Origin: Marinospirillum insulare DSM 21763
GTDB taxonomy: Bacteria; Pseudomonadota; Gammaproteobacteria; Pseudomonadales; Halomonadaceae
Direction of reading: 5' to 3'
DNA: 64,000 nucleotides
Assembly (NCBI RefSeq): GCF_000686905.1
Contig: NZ_JMLW01000010.1
Location: forward strand, 30,869-94,868
The position numbers were made by a program, and so were the translations under genes. The notes under the pieces are model-generated. The model had not been told where the DNA came from. It saw nothing but the letters and a program-made list of their open reading frames with translations, and did not search any database. Below, piece after piece: positions 1 to 7,629 of the stretch (position 1 is its first letter; the number at the start of each line of letters is the position of its first letter).

Positions 1-2078
1 TCAAGGGATTTAAACAGGTCTTTATAGTCAATAATGTAACCGTATTCTTTATCATCACCATCTAAACGGTTAACCCGGCAAATGGCTTGGAACAGGTTGT
101 GGTCTGCCATGTGTTTATCGATATACAGGTAGGTGGCTGAGGGTGCATCAAAACCTGTCAGTAATTTATCTACCACTATCAGCAAACGCATTTGCCCAGG
201 TTCTTCAATAAAGAGCTTTTTAACGGCAATTTCAAAGTCTTCCACGCGAGAAGCCGCCTGTTCTTCTGGCTGCTCAAAAAAATCAGCCAGCATTTTACGG
301 TAGGTAGCGTACTTAAACAGTGCTTCGGTTTGCCCCTCGCCGGATTCTTCACCTTTAATGCTGGCGGCTGTGGGTTGATAGCTGGTAATTATGGCTAGTT
401 TACCGGCCAAGTCTGTTTTGCTGAACAGGTCATAGGTGGTACAGGCTTGATACACGCTGGAACACACCAACATGGCATTACCGCGGCCATCTTTTAAACG
501 GGGTTTCTTTTTCATATCCAGCCAAATATCCATGACGATTTGCTCAAGCCTGGATTTACTGGAAAGCACCTTACGCAAGGTTCCCCAACGTTGTTTTAAC
601 TGGTCTTTAGCGGTTTTTGTTAAGCCTTGGGTGTTGATATCAAACCACTCATCAATTTTTTCTGGCGAGGTTAAGTGCTGGTCAATATCCCGCGCTTCAT
701 AGCGTAAATCTAACACCACGCCATCTTCTACCGCTTCATCAAACTTATAGGTATGAATATAACTGCCAAATACTTCGATGGACTTTTGCTTGTCTTTTTT
801 CATCAAAGGCGTACCGGTAAAACCGATAAACATCGCCTCTGGAATAATCGCTTTCATTGCTTCATGCAGCTTGCCGGATTGAGTACGGTGGCACTCATCA
901 ACAAACACAAACAAATTACCTTTGGCTTTAAAATCTTTAGGAATGGTACTGCTAAGTTGTTGAATAAACTCATCGGTGGCCTGCTCTGACTCTGCAGTGT
1001 CATCATCCCCTTGGCGACCAAACTTATGCACCAAGGTGCTCATTAGCCAAGGGGTCGGCTGGTTCAAGGCAGCAATTAAATCTGCGCCACTTTGCGTGCG
1101 GTAAATAGCTTCATCAACACCGCCAAACACCTTTTCAATTTGCTCATCTAGCTCGGTGCGGTCAGTAACAATTAACACCCGGGCTGCGGTTTGATTCTCT
1201 CGCAGCCACTTGGCCAACCACACCATGGTTAAGCTTTTACCTGAGCCTTGGGTATGCCAAATAATCCCACCTTCGCGGGTCGCGATACGTTGTTTTGCTG
1301 CCTTAACACCAAAAAACTGGTTGTGCCGGCAGGTTTTTTTAACCCCAGCATCAAACACCATAAAGTCGTGAATAATCTGCAAAAAACGCTGTTTATTGCA
1401 CAGTAGGCTTAAATAAAAATCTAACGGGCTTGAATAAGGATTAGGCGTTTCTTCTTTCCACTCTAAAAAGTAGCGCTCGGGCGTTTCAATGGTACCGTAA
1501 CGTAAACCTTGATTGTCATTACCGGCCATCACCAGCTGTATGCTGGTAAAGAAATTACGGATAAAGGCTTTTTTCTGGTTATCTAAGTTTTGGCGAATGC
1601 CCTCGCTGACCGACACAGTTGAACGCTTCAGTTCCAACACCCCTAAGGCGATACCATTCACATAAAGCACCACATCCGGACGCTTAATGTTTTCACCTTG
1701 AATGCTAACTTCTTCCGCAATGGCAAAGTGGTTATTCTCTGGGTTGTGCCAATCAATCAGCCAAATGGTTTCATTTTGATGCCCAACACCTTCAGACTCT
1801 TTAACGCCGTAACGCAGTAAGCGATACACCTCTTTGTTGGCTTGATAGAGGGCTTTGCCATCCCCTAAAGCAGCAGCCATGTCCAGTTGGCGCAAGGCTT
1901 TAGTGATTAAGGTATCGCTGTAGCCTTGTTTTTTTAGCCAAGCGGTTAGCAGATCAGCGTTAATATTTTTATTGCTCTGATCATGCAGATTACCCAAGTA
2001 GTCATAGCCCAAATCTTGGCGAAACAGCTGAATAACACGGTTTTGGGTGGTGCGTTCGAGTTGGTTGATTTTGCTCAT
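1..2078 (-). CDS. hsdR: Type I restriction enzyme, R (motor/nuclease) subunit, partial
   Basis: This subunit translocates DNA with ATP and cleaves it, as part of the HsdR2M2S complex. The frame is open from an ATG at 2078 to the window edge (about 692 codons), so the C-terminus is missing. The nuclease domain shows a PD-(D/E)xK pattern (RPDVVLYVNG then GVLELKRS, about residues 145-170). The helicase part shows Walker A (TQGSGKSLT), a DECH box (FVDECHRTQSGK) and motif III (FTGTP). The visible end, IIDYKDLFKSL, is typical of the region after the second RecA-like domain. AGGGA lies just upstream of the ATG. It is the last visible gene of the hsdM-hsdS locus, 69 bp after the NERD gene. Function is inferred from family motifs. 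Confidence 0.95.
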   Translation of the reverse strand, partial: MSKINQLERTTQNRVIQLFRQDLGYDYLGNLHDQSNKNINADLLTAWLKKQGYSDTLITKALRQLDMAAALGDGKALYQANKEVYRLLRYGVKESEGVGHQNETIWLIDWHNPENNHFAIAEEVSIQGENIKRPDVVLYVNGIALGVLELKRSTVSVSEGIRQNLDNQKKAFIRNFFTSIQLVMAGNDNQGLRYGTIETPERYFLEWKEETPNPYSSPLDFYLSLLCNKQRFLQIIHDFMVFDAGVKKTCRHNQFFGVKAAKQRIATREGGIIWHTQGSGKSLTMVWLAKWLRENQTAARVLIVTDRTELDEQIEKVFGGVDEAIYRTQSGADLIAALNQPTPWLMSTLVHKFGRQGDDDTAESEQATDEFIQQLSSTIPKDFKAKGNLFVFVDECHRTQSGKLHEAMKAIIPEAMFIGFTGTPLMKKDKQKSIEVFGSYIHTYKFDEAVEDGVVLDLRYEARDIDQHLTSPEKIDEWFDINTQGLTKTAKDQLKQRWGTLRKVLSSKSRLEQIVMDIWLDMKKKPRLKDGRGNAMLVCSSVYQACTTYDLFSKTDLAGKLAIITSYQPTAASIKGEESGEGQTEALFKYATYRKMLADFFEQPEEQAASRVEDFEIAVKKLFIEEPGQMRLLIVVDKLLTGFDAPSATYLYIDKHMADHNLFQAICRVNRLDGDDKEYGYIIDYKDLFKSL

Positions 2079-2147
2079 AGTTTCCCTATCCCTAACACTG
2101 CTTACCGCATGCACAGCTCACTTTTTGCGTGCAAGGACTCAAGCTGC

Positions 2148-3839
2148 TTAATTGTTCATCAAGCGCAAAAACTGCGGATTTTCAATTTGAACCTGCAGAT
2201 TCTTCTTATATTTTTCTATGGTGCCGAGCGCACAAAAAGTACGGCCTACTTTACTATTAAAGGAGCCAAACTTGCTCTCAAGCGGCGCAATGTTCTCATC
2301 CCAAACCACCAACGTTAAGGTTTGATTCGGATACTTCTTATCTAAACTTAGATACATACCTTTAGAGAACATCGTCGTGTCAGCCAGCACGCCGCAGGCC
2401 ATAACCTGCTTACCCACGTAAAAGGGTGCTCGATAGGCTTCAATTCGTTCAACGTTCACCTCACTGCTTTGCTGACTTGCAGCAGCAAGGTGCGGGGAGT
2501 TCGCCTTTAGATACACCGCAGAAGCTGCGTTAATTTGTATCTGGAGGCGATTGCGATAATCACCCACAGCGCCACGGGCGCAAACCTCCACACCCTCTAA
2601 ACCGGATAAGCGCCCCAGTTTATTTTCCACAGCACCTAAAGAATCATCCCACACCACTAGCGTTAAACTTTGCTGTGGGTGCGGCTTATCTAAGTTCAAA
2701 TACACACCTTTGCTAAAAGGGGTAGTCTGCACAACGGTACCGCATGCTGTTACCTCTTGACCTACATAGCGCGATGCTGAACGCGCTTCGATTTGTTCAA
2801 TGTTAGTCGTAGTTGCAGTGTTTTTGCTCGCAACAGGTGTAGCCACTTTCTGGTAAGACTGTGCTTTCACAGCAGGTGTATTAGCGTGTTGCTGCGCTAC
2901 AGTCTCTACTGGCTGCATGTGCGGCGAAGTGCTGGTATCCACTGGACTACTTTGCCCGATAGTTGGATAAATCTGACTGACCAGCGCCATGGTTAAAAAT
3001 ACACCACCCACCACCATTGCAGACTTAAACATGCCAGACATGCGACTTTTCTGGGGAGGTAATGGGCTTGCTGGCTGTACGTCTGGTTTGCGGGCAGCAG
3101 GCGCTGGCTTAGCTGGCTCTCGTTGAGTTGCCTCAGTTTCTGCTTTATAAACCCCACTCTGCTCTTTAGCTGTGAGTCCAACAGGCTGTTCAACTGTATC
3201 ACTGCGGATTACAGACACGGGGGCAATAGGCTCTGCTTTAGCTTGGTAATTATCCTGCCCAAAATCAAAGTCGAGTGCCTGCACCCCGAGTGCTTTCTTA
3301 ATTGCTTTTATGTCTCTCGGGTAAACTCTTAGCTCTGTTGATGCAAGGTCTGCCAGCACAGCCGGGCTACTTTCTATATCAGTGGTGTGAAACCAGTACG
3401 ACGACCTAACTGAAAGGTCTACTTCACCGGTGATTGGCCCAGTAAAGACAATGGCGCCATTGATGTGACCAATATTTTGATTTTCCAGTAGGTTCTTTTG
3501 TTTCAACCAGTCGATGATTGCAAACTTATACTCACGTACCTGCTGAAAGGGGTTAGCTCTGTGATTACTACCGCCCTTTACCGCAGCGCCAGCGACTGTC
3601 CACTCACCATTTTCAGTACCAATTAAGTGACCGCTGTAATGCTTAAAATCAGCGACCAAAATAGCCGTAGGGAGCAGGCACACCAAATCAACCTCATGCC
3701 CATCCCACATGCTATTGGCGATTAGGGTGATGTCTTTGCCTGCGCCTCCCCAGTCGGCTTTAAGTGCTTGGATAAACGCCCTGAGCATCTTGTTTTCATG
3801 TGTTCGGTCGGCTTTTTGGCCGTACAGTAAGATCGACAT
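2148..3839 (-). CDS. NERD-domain membrane protein with two OB-like repeats
   Basis: The N-terminus (about 1-190) resembles the NERD nuclease-related domain: a conserved Glu near residue 15, Asp51 in EVDLVCL, and ADFKHYSG (Asp64-x-Lys66) in the place of the usual E-x-K motif. A Pro/Ala-rich linker follows, then one membrane helix (about 273-292). After that come two homologous ~90-residue repeats (about 347-437 and 463-553), each with YVG-(Q/K)-V-ACG, FSKG-YL-LDK, LTLVVWD and a closing LQ(I/V)QI. They resemble OB-fold nucleic-acid-binding modules. AAGG lies about 10 nt before the ATG. The gene sits between hsdS/AlbA_2 and hsdR, which suggests a defence or DNA-processing role, but no function is established. 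The domain combination is unusual. Confidence 0.75.
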   Translation of the reverse strand: MSILLYGQKADRTHENKMLRAFIQALKADWGGAGKDITLIANSMWDGHEVDLVCLLPTAILVADFKHYSGHLIGTENGEWTVAGAAVKGGSNHRANPFQQVREYKFAIIDWLKQKNLLENQNIGHINGAIVFTGPITGEVDLSVRSSYWFHTTDIESSPAVLADLASTELRVYPRDIKAIKKALGVQALDFDFGQDNYQAKAEPIAPVSVIRSDTVEQPVGLTAKEQSGVYKAETEATQREPAKPAPAARKPDVQPASPLPPQKSRMSGMFKSAMVVGGVFLTMALVSQIYPTIGQSSPVDTSTSPHMQPVETVAQQHANTPAVKAQSYQKVATPVASKNTATTTNIEQIEARSASRYVGQEVTACGTVVQTTPFSKGVYLNLDKPHPQQSLTLVVWDDSLGAVENKLGRLSGLEGVEVCARGAVGDYRNRLQIQINAASAVYLKANSPHLAAASQQSSEVNVERIEAYRAPFYVGKQVMACGVLADTTMFSKGMYLSLDKKYPNQTLTLVVWDENIAPLESKFGSFNSKVGRTFCALGTIEKYKKNLQVQIENPQFLRLMNN

Positions 3840-4159
3840 TGTGTAACAGCCTTACTTAAAATTTAAATACTTATGTACCAGCAAAACTTGGATATTTTGA
3901 GATTAAATACCTATTAACAGACGTGACCACCGCCCTATTGAGCTTAGCTTTTATTGTGGCCAGTCAACCATCAGTCAACCATTTATTTTTATTTAAACTC
4001 AACAACTTAGCTTGCAATCTCAACAAAAAACAATGTTTTTAAGACTTCCAGTCAACCATCAGTCAACCATTTACTTTTCTTTAAATTCAACAACTTAGCT
4101 TGCAGTCTCAACAAAAAACAATGTTTTTAAGACTTCCAGTCAACCATCAATCAAGCAAA
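3840..4159. other. 320-bp intergenic gap holding a tandem repeat array
   Basis: No convincing gene is seen here. The right part (3961 to about 4155) is the 88-bp tandem array described separately. The left part (3840-3960) is AT-rich and holds the ribosome-binding site of the NERD gene and presumably its promoter, though I could not pick a clear -35/-10 pair. Confidence 0.7.
3961..4155. repeat. 88-bp tandem repeat, two full copies plus a partial third
   Basis: Copies begin at 3961, 4049 and 4137, exactly 88 bp apart. The two full copies differ at only a few positions; the third breaks off about 19 bp in, next to the stop codon of the AlbA_2 gene (4160-4162). Each full copy opens with the 11-mer CAGTCAACCAT twice in tandem, so the 11-mer occurs five times (3961, 3972, 4049, 4060, 4137). 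Each also holds a short AT hairpin (AAAAAC-AAT-GTTTTT). No function is known to me. Confidence 0.9.
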
Positions 4160-5632
4160 TTAAGCCCAAAACGGAATGTAACGAATAGCCTTGGGGCCAA
4201 CAAGCGGGTCATAAGGTCGGATAAGACCCAAATCGATCGCATCTTTAATGACACGACTGACCATCGACATACTCTTAGCCTCAATCCCAAAGCGCTCACG
4301 TAAGCTGGGATTATTCATCGGTTCACGGTTTACATATTTCAGGCAACAATGCAGATAGCAGGCGCGTGCGCGCTCTTCTTTGTCCATCTGCGCAAAGGTT
4401 TTGTAGCTGAATAAAATACTGCGGGTATGGTGCTCTGTTACCTCAAACATTGGTGCAGGCAATTGATACAGTTCGGTTTGGAATACTACCTTATCAATGC
4501 CTGTCCCCCGCTCTTCACAAATATTCAGGCGTCGCATAAACGATGCTAATGCTTCATTTCGGCTGCGTGGTGGAGAGTCTAGAAAACGTTCTGTTGCTAC
4601 CAATGGAATCCCCGGGTTAGTGATTTCCATGCGAGTGTCAAACAACTCAATCATCGGCCCTGTCCCAGTAATACTGAAATCTTGATGGATAATGGCATTA
4701 GCCACCAACTCGCGTATAGCTAACTCTGGGTACATTGGCGCTTCACTGCGGAAAGCTTTACCTATTTCTTCGTTAGAGGGCAGCAGTGCTTTTAAATAAC
4801 CAATCAACCCTTCAAAACCGACTGCATAGCCTTTTGTGCCTTCGATTTCACGAATGGTTTCAACACGACTATTGCCGCGATACATAATCAAACGCACCGT
4901 TTTACGAGCCAAGTGCTGAAAACTTTGCAGTTGACGGGCAAACATGATGGCGCCCAAGTTTGTAATATGCCAGCGACTGCCTACTGTTTCTTGTATTAAA
5001 CCATCAGCGGTTAGCGCGGCTAAAATACCTACTCGGTTATCGGGTAATGGCAAACCTGTCAGATCAAAATAAGCAGGATACTCCAACAACTTAAGCACTT
5101 CATCGGCTGTGATATTAGTGGCGGCTAACTGCCGTTCAAACGGCGTTTTATCAAAGATGCGCCACAATTCACGCTCTTTTTCAGGGAAGTCTTTAAGTTT
5201 TTTCTTATAGGAACCGCTGCGTATATATTCAACTCCGTCAAATTGCACCGGCTGATGTGCCGCAGGTTGAATCTCAAGAATAACGACAGGTAGATTTTCC
5301 TCTGACCCTGCTAAAAACTCATGAAAGCGAAAATGTATTTTGGGCGACAGTTTCTGTAATAGCCAGTTTTCGATTTCTTGCTGCTTGTATTTCTGCTGCG
5401 AAGGCTGAAAGGTTGTGCCCAGAACTGTATGTGTCGCATCCTCTACCCCGTAAACTAAGTAGGCCGTTTGCTTACCCAGCAATGCTGCGGAGTTAGCCAG
5501 AGCAGAAATGTACTCCCCAATCACCGCAATATCGGCATTGTGCTTAAACTCAACCCACTCTGTCTCGGCAGGCAACATGCATAACTCTTTTAGCATGGAG
5601 CGCATTTGCACTAGCGTCATATCAATTGGCAT
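4160..5632 (-). CDS. AlbA_2 (Schlafen-type) and HATPase-domain protein with C-terminal winged helix
   Basis: The N-terminus (about 1-130) has the AlbA_2/Schlafen-like pattern: ETEWVEFKHN, then ISALANSAALLGKQTAYLVYGVED. The middle (about 300-370) has a GHKL-type ATPase box, ELVANAIIHQD, with EITNPG and GTGIDKV. The last ~90 residues look like a winged helix. Proteins of this build are often labelled putative transcriptional regulators or RecG-like ATP-binding proteins and frequently sit between hsdS and hsdR. The start overlaps the end of hsdS by 11 bp, so it is probably translationally coupled. The ATG at 5632 is used; an in-frame Met five codons in is possible. A role in restriction control or phage defence is inference from location. 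Confidence 0.85.
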   Translation of the reverse strand: MPIDMTLVQMRSMLKELCMLPAETEWVEFKHNADIAVIGEYISALANSAALLGKQTAYLVYGVEDATHTVLGTTFQPSQQKYKQQEIENWLLQKLSPKIHFRFHEFLAGSEENLPVVILEIQPAAHQPVQFDGVEYIRSGSYKKKLKDFPEKERELWRIFDKTPFERQLAATNITADEVLKLLEYPAYFDLTGLPLPDNRVGILAALTADGLIQETVGSRWHITNLGAIMFARQLQSFQHLARKTVRLIMYRGNSRVETIREIEGTKGYAVGFEGLIGYLKALLPSNEEIGKAFRSEAPMYPELAIRELVANAIIHQDFSITGTGPMIELFDTRMEITNPGIPLVATERFLDSPPRSRNEALASFMRRLNICEERGTGIDKVVFQTELYQLPAPMFEVTEHHTRSILFSYKTFAQMDKEERARACYLHCCLKYVNREPMNNPSLRERFGIEAKSMSMVSRVIKDAIDLGLIRPYDPLVGPKAIRYIPFWA

Positions 5633-7088
5633 TGCTAACTCCTTGAGCGGGTTGCAGCAAACGAATCTTCCCTGTTAGTAACTGCTGCATCATGCCTTGT
5701 TTGATTTGGCGGGTTTTGTTGAGGCGTTGTTCCAGTGCTTGGATTTCTTCGTCCATATCGGAAAGAATGGTGGCGATGGCGGTTTGTTCTTCAAGCGTAG
5801 GATTTGCGAACAAGAACTTTGCCATATCACTGCCATATAAATGGTAGACAGTAGACCCTGTGACTAGCTGCATAATTTGATCGCGCATCACGATAATTAA
5901 ATATGCAAAGAAAACCCCATTCAACAGCTCCTTGTTAGAACGTATTACTAAAATATCACCACCAAGAATAATTCCTGACTCAAGGATACAGCTCGCAGTT
6001 GCTAAACCGTTTGGCGTTACATCAGAGGTCGGCATTAAAATATCATTGACTTCTGACTTAACAGAACCTTCTATATTGGTAGATGAAAATATTTTCTCAA
6101 TTTTAGGACCATAGGTTGTAAAGAGCTGTCCATAATGAATGCACTGTTTTTTGCCGCTATCAACTAGATCGCTTTTAGGTAGACCAGCTCCCTTTAGAAA
6201 CACTGCTACTGCACCAAGCTGCATAGCTTCCCAATCCTCCGGTATCTCGCCTAGCTCGCTTTGTTTGTAGCCTTTTTTGCTGCCGTCTGGGCGCTGTGCA
6301 AATTGCGGTAACCGAGTGCGGCCAGTGAGCAGTTGCTGCATGGTGGCGGTTTTAATGGCTTGTTTTTTAGCGATCAGCTTTTCTAGTTCGCTGAGCAGTG
6401 CATCGGTATCGGATAGCGCATTGGCGATGGCGGTTTGTTCTTTAATGCTTGTTGCTACAGGAAATTCAAGTTGACGAACCTGCTTAAAATTAAGTCCTTC
6501 ACGGTTCCCACCTGCTTGATAGCTATCAATTTGCTCTTGTCCAAGTCGAGAGTTAATCAGCTCAACCAAAAGACTAGGTGCAAGCTTTTTTTCAACTGTT
6601 CTGATTATGCAAACATGCTGATTTACATTTCCACCTGATATTAATTTATTAGCTTTTGCACAACGGCCAATAGATGCCCCTGTTATATTCAATAGAACAT
6701 CATTTTCTTTCAGTTCCGAGCTTAGAAATGTACTGTGCATATCATCCGTTATATAAGCTACATCTGATAGATCTAGATTACCTCTCTCCACATTTTGACT
6801 TCTAATAAATGGCCGACCTGTATCAACATATACTGAAGAACCACCAGTTGGAGTTTTGCCACTACCAACCTTAACTGTGCAATCATCAAGCAATACAACC
6901 TTCCAACCCTCCGGAATACGTCGGCTATCCATGCCTCCGCCCTGCGGGCCGCCACAAGTGGCGTTCAAATTCGCTCCCGACGAATTTGTAACCCCCACCT
7001 CTGTCTGCTTATACCCTTCAGGCACTCGCTTCTCTGCTGCCTCAACCAGATACTGCTGGCTTACTTCTGCTACTGCATCCTTAGTCAT
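5622..7088 (-). CDS. hsdS: Type I restriction enzyme, S (specificity) subunit
   Basis: HsdS recognises the bipartite DNA target through two target-recognition domains. The two halves show it: each ends in a helical spacer (EEQTAIANALSD... to MQQLLTGRTRL at the centre, and EEQTAIATILSD... to MQQLLTGKIRL at the end), and the second half restarts with GYKQSELGEIPEDWE, matching GYKQTEVGV...IPEGWK at the N-terminus. Length (488 aa) is slightly above usual because about 24 residues (34-57) come from an inserted palindromic element. The start overlaps the upstream DUF1016 gene by 8 bp. An internal Met (residue 53, MDSRRIPEGW) lies inside the insert and could serve as an alternative start. The repeat arms permit recombination that swaps specificity. 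Confidence 0.95.
   Translation of the reverse strand: MTKDAVAEVSQQYLVEAAEKRVPEGYKQTEVGVTNSSGANLNATCGGPQGGGMDSRRIPEGWKVVLLDDCTVKVGSGKTPTGGSSVYVDTGRPFIRSQNVERGNLDLSDVAYITDDMHSTFLSSELKENDVLLNITGASIGRCAKANKLISGGNVNQHVCIIRTVEKKLAPSLLVELINSRLGQEQIDSYQAGGNREGLNFKQVRQLEFPVATSIKEQTAIANALSDTDALLSELEKLIAKKQAIKTATMQQLLTGRTRLPQFAQRPDGSKKGYKQSELGEIPEDWEAMQLGAVAVFLKGAGLPKSDLVDSGKKQCIHYGQLFTTYGPKIEKIFSSTNIEGSVKSEVNDILMPTSDVTPNGLATASCILESGIILGGDILVIRSNKELLNGVFFAYLIIVMRDQIMQLVTGSTVYHLYGSDMAKFLFANPTLEEQTAIATILSDMDEEIQALEQRLNKTRQIKQGMMQQLLTGKIRLLQPAQGVSNAN
6918..6989. repeat. Triple-hairpin palindromic element inserted in frame in hsdS
   Basis: Three adjacent perfect inverted repeats lie in about 50 bp: GCCC/GGGC (6939-6949), CGCCAC-AA-GTGGCG (6950-6963) and CAAATTCG/CGAATTTG with a 7-nt loop (6966-6988). 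The block is 72 bp (24 codons) and splits the otherwise continuous GYKQTEVGV|IPEGWK leader of HsdS. Structure and position fit a REP-like or small mobile palindromic repeat. The encoded peptide is rich in Gly, Asn and Ser. I recall similar peptides in unrelated proteins, but I cannot search for them here. Confidence 0.8.
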
Positions 7089-7629
7089 TGTTCTGCTCCT
7101 TAGCTGCCAGCTGGGCCATGGCGTTGGCGCGTTCGCGTTCTAATTCGTGTTTAAGTTGTTCTTCGGTGGGTAAGTAGGGCAAGTACTTGGCGGAGAAGAG
7201 TTGTTTTTGCTCCGATAAGACTGAGTACTTAACCACCGCTTCACTTTTCTCGCTGCACAGCACCAAGCCAATGGTGGGGTTATCGATGCGTAATAAGCTG
7301 CGGTAATGGGTCCAGCTCAATTCGAGAGACACTGTCTCCCAAATTGGAAAGGCGTGATAAAAGCGGCGCATATTGCGCAAGTTAGTCACATCAAAGCCTT
7401 TACCCAAGCGCTCGGTAAGCTGTGTAGACAATAGCTTGAGCTGTTGTGTGCCGTATTCAGCACGGCTTGCGCCCTGCTGTTCATGCTCAACAAGCATTTC
7501 ACCAATATGCCAATAGCTGTGCACCAGGGCGCTGTTCACCGCTTGGCGTACTTGCCCGCGGGCGTGTTCAATAAGTTTTGCGATTGGCTCCACTAAGCTG
7601 GCTAAGCTCTGCTCACTGGGCTGATTCAT
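7081..7629 (-). CDS. DUF1016 (YhcG-type) protein lacking its nuclease core
   Basis: The first ~115 residues match the DUF1016 N-terminal domain (VNSALVHSYWHIGEMLVEHEQQ, GFDVTNLRNMRRFYHAFP, LSWTHYRSLLRI). Residues from about 117 on match the extreme C-terminal end of the family (NPTIGLVLCSEKSEAVVKYS, then FSAKYLPYLPTEEQL). The PD-(D/E)xK nuclease core that normally lies between them is absent, and the length is 182 aa against roughly 340-380 for full members. The junction is at about 7276-7290 (residues 115-118, IDNP), where both flanks naturally carry a D-N-P-like stretch. The reading frame is kept. The gene overlaps hsdM by 4 bp (ATGA) and hsdS by 8 bp. It is probably catalytically dead; whether the remnant still acts is unknown. 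Confidence 0.8.
   Translation of the reverse strand: MNQPSEQSLASLVEPIAKLIEHARGQVRQAVNSALVHSYWHIGEMLVEHEQQGASRAEYGTQQLKLLSTQLTERLGKGFDVTNLRNMRRFYHAFPIWETVSLELSWTHYRSLLRIDNPTIGLVLCSEKSEAVVKYSVLSEQKQLFSAKYLPYLPTEEQLKHELERERANAMAQLAAKEQNND

Noticed and set aside
3961..4155. The 88-bp repeats as a CRISPR array
   Set aside because: The units are nearly identical over their whole 88 bp with no variable spacers, and no cas genes are near.
6856..7143. A 95-codon plus-strand frame across the hsdS insertion
   Set aside because: It reads the palindromic element on the opposite strand; no ribosome-binding site or domain.
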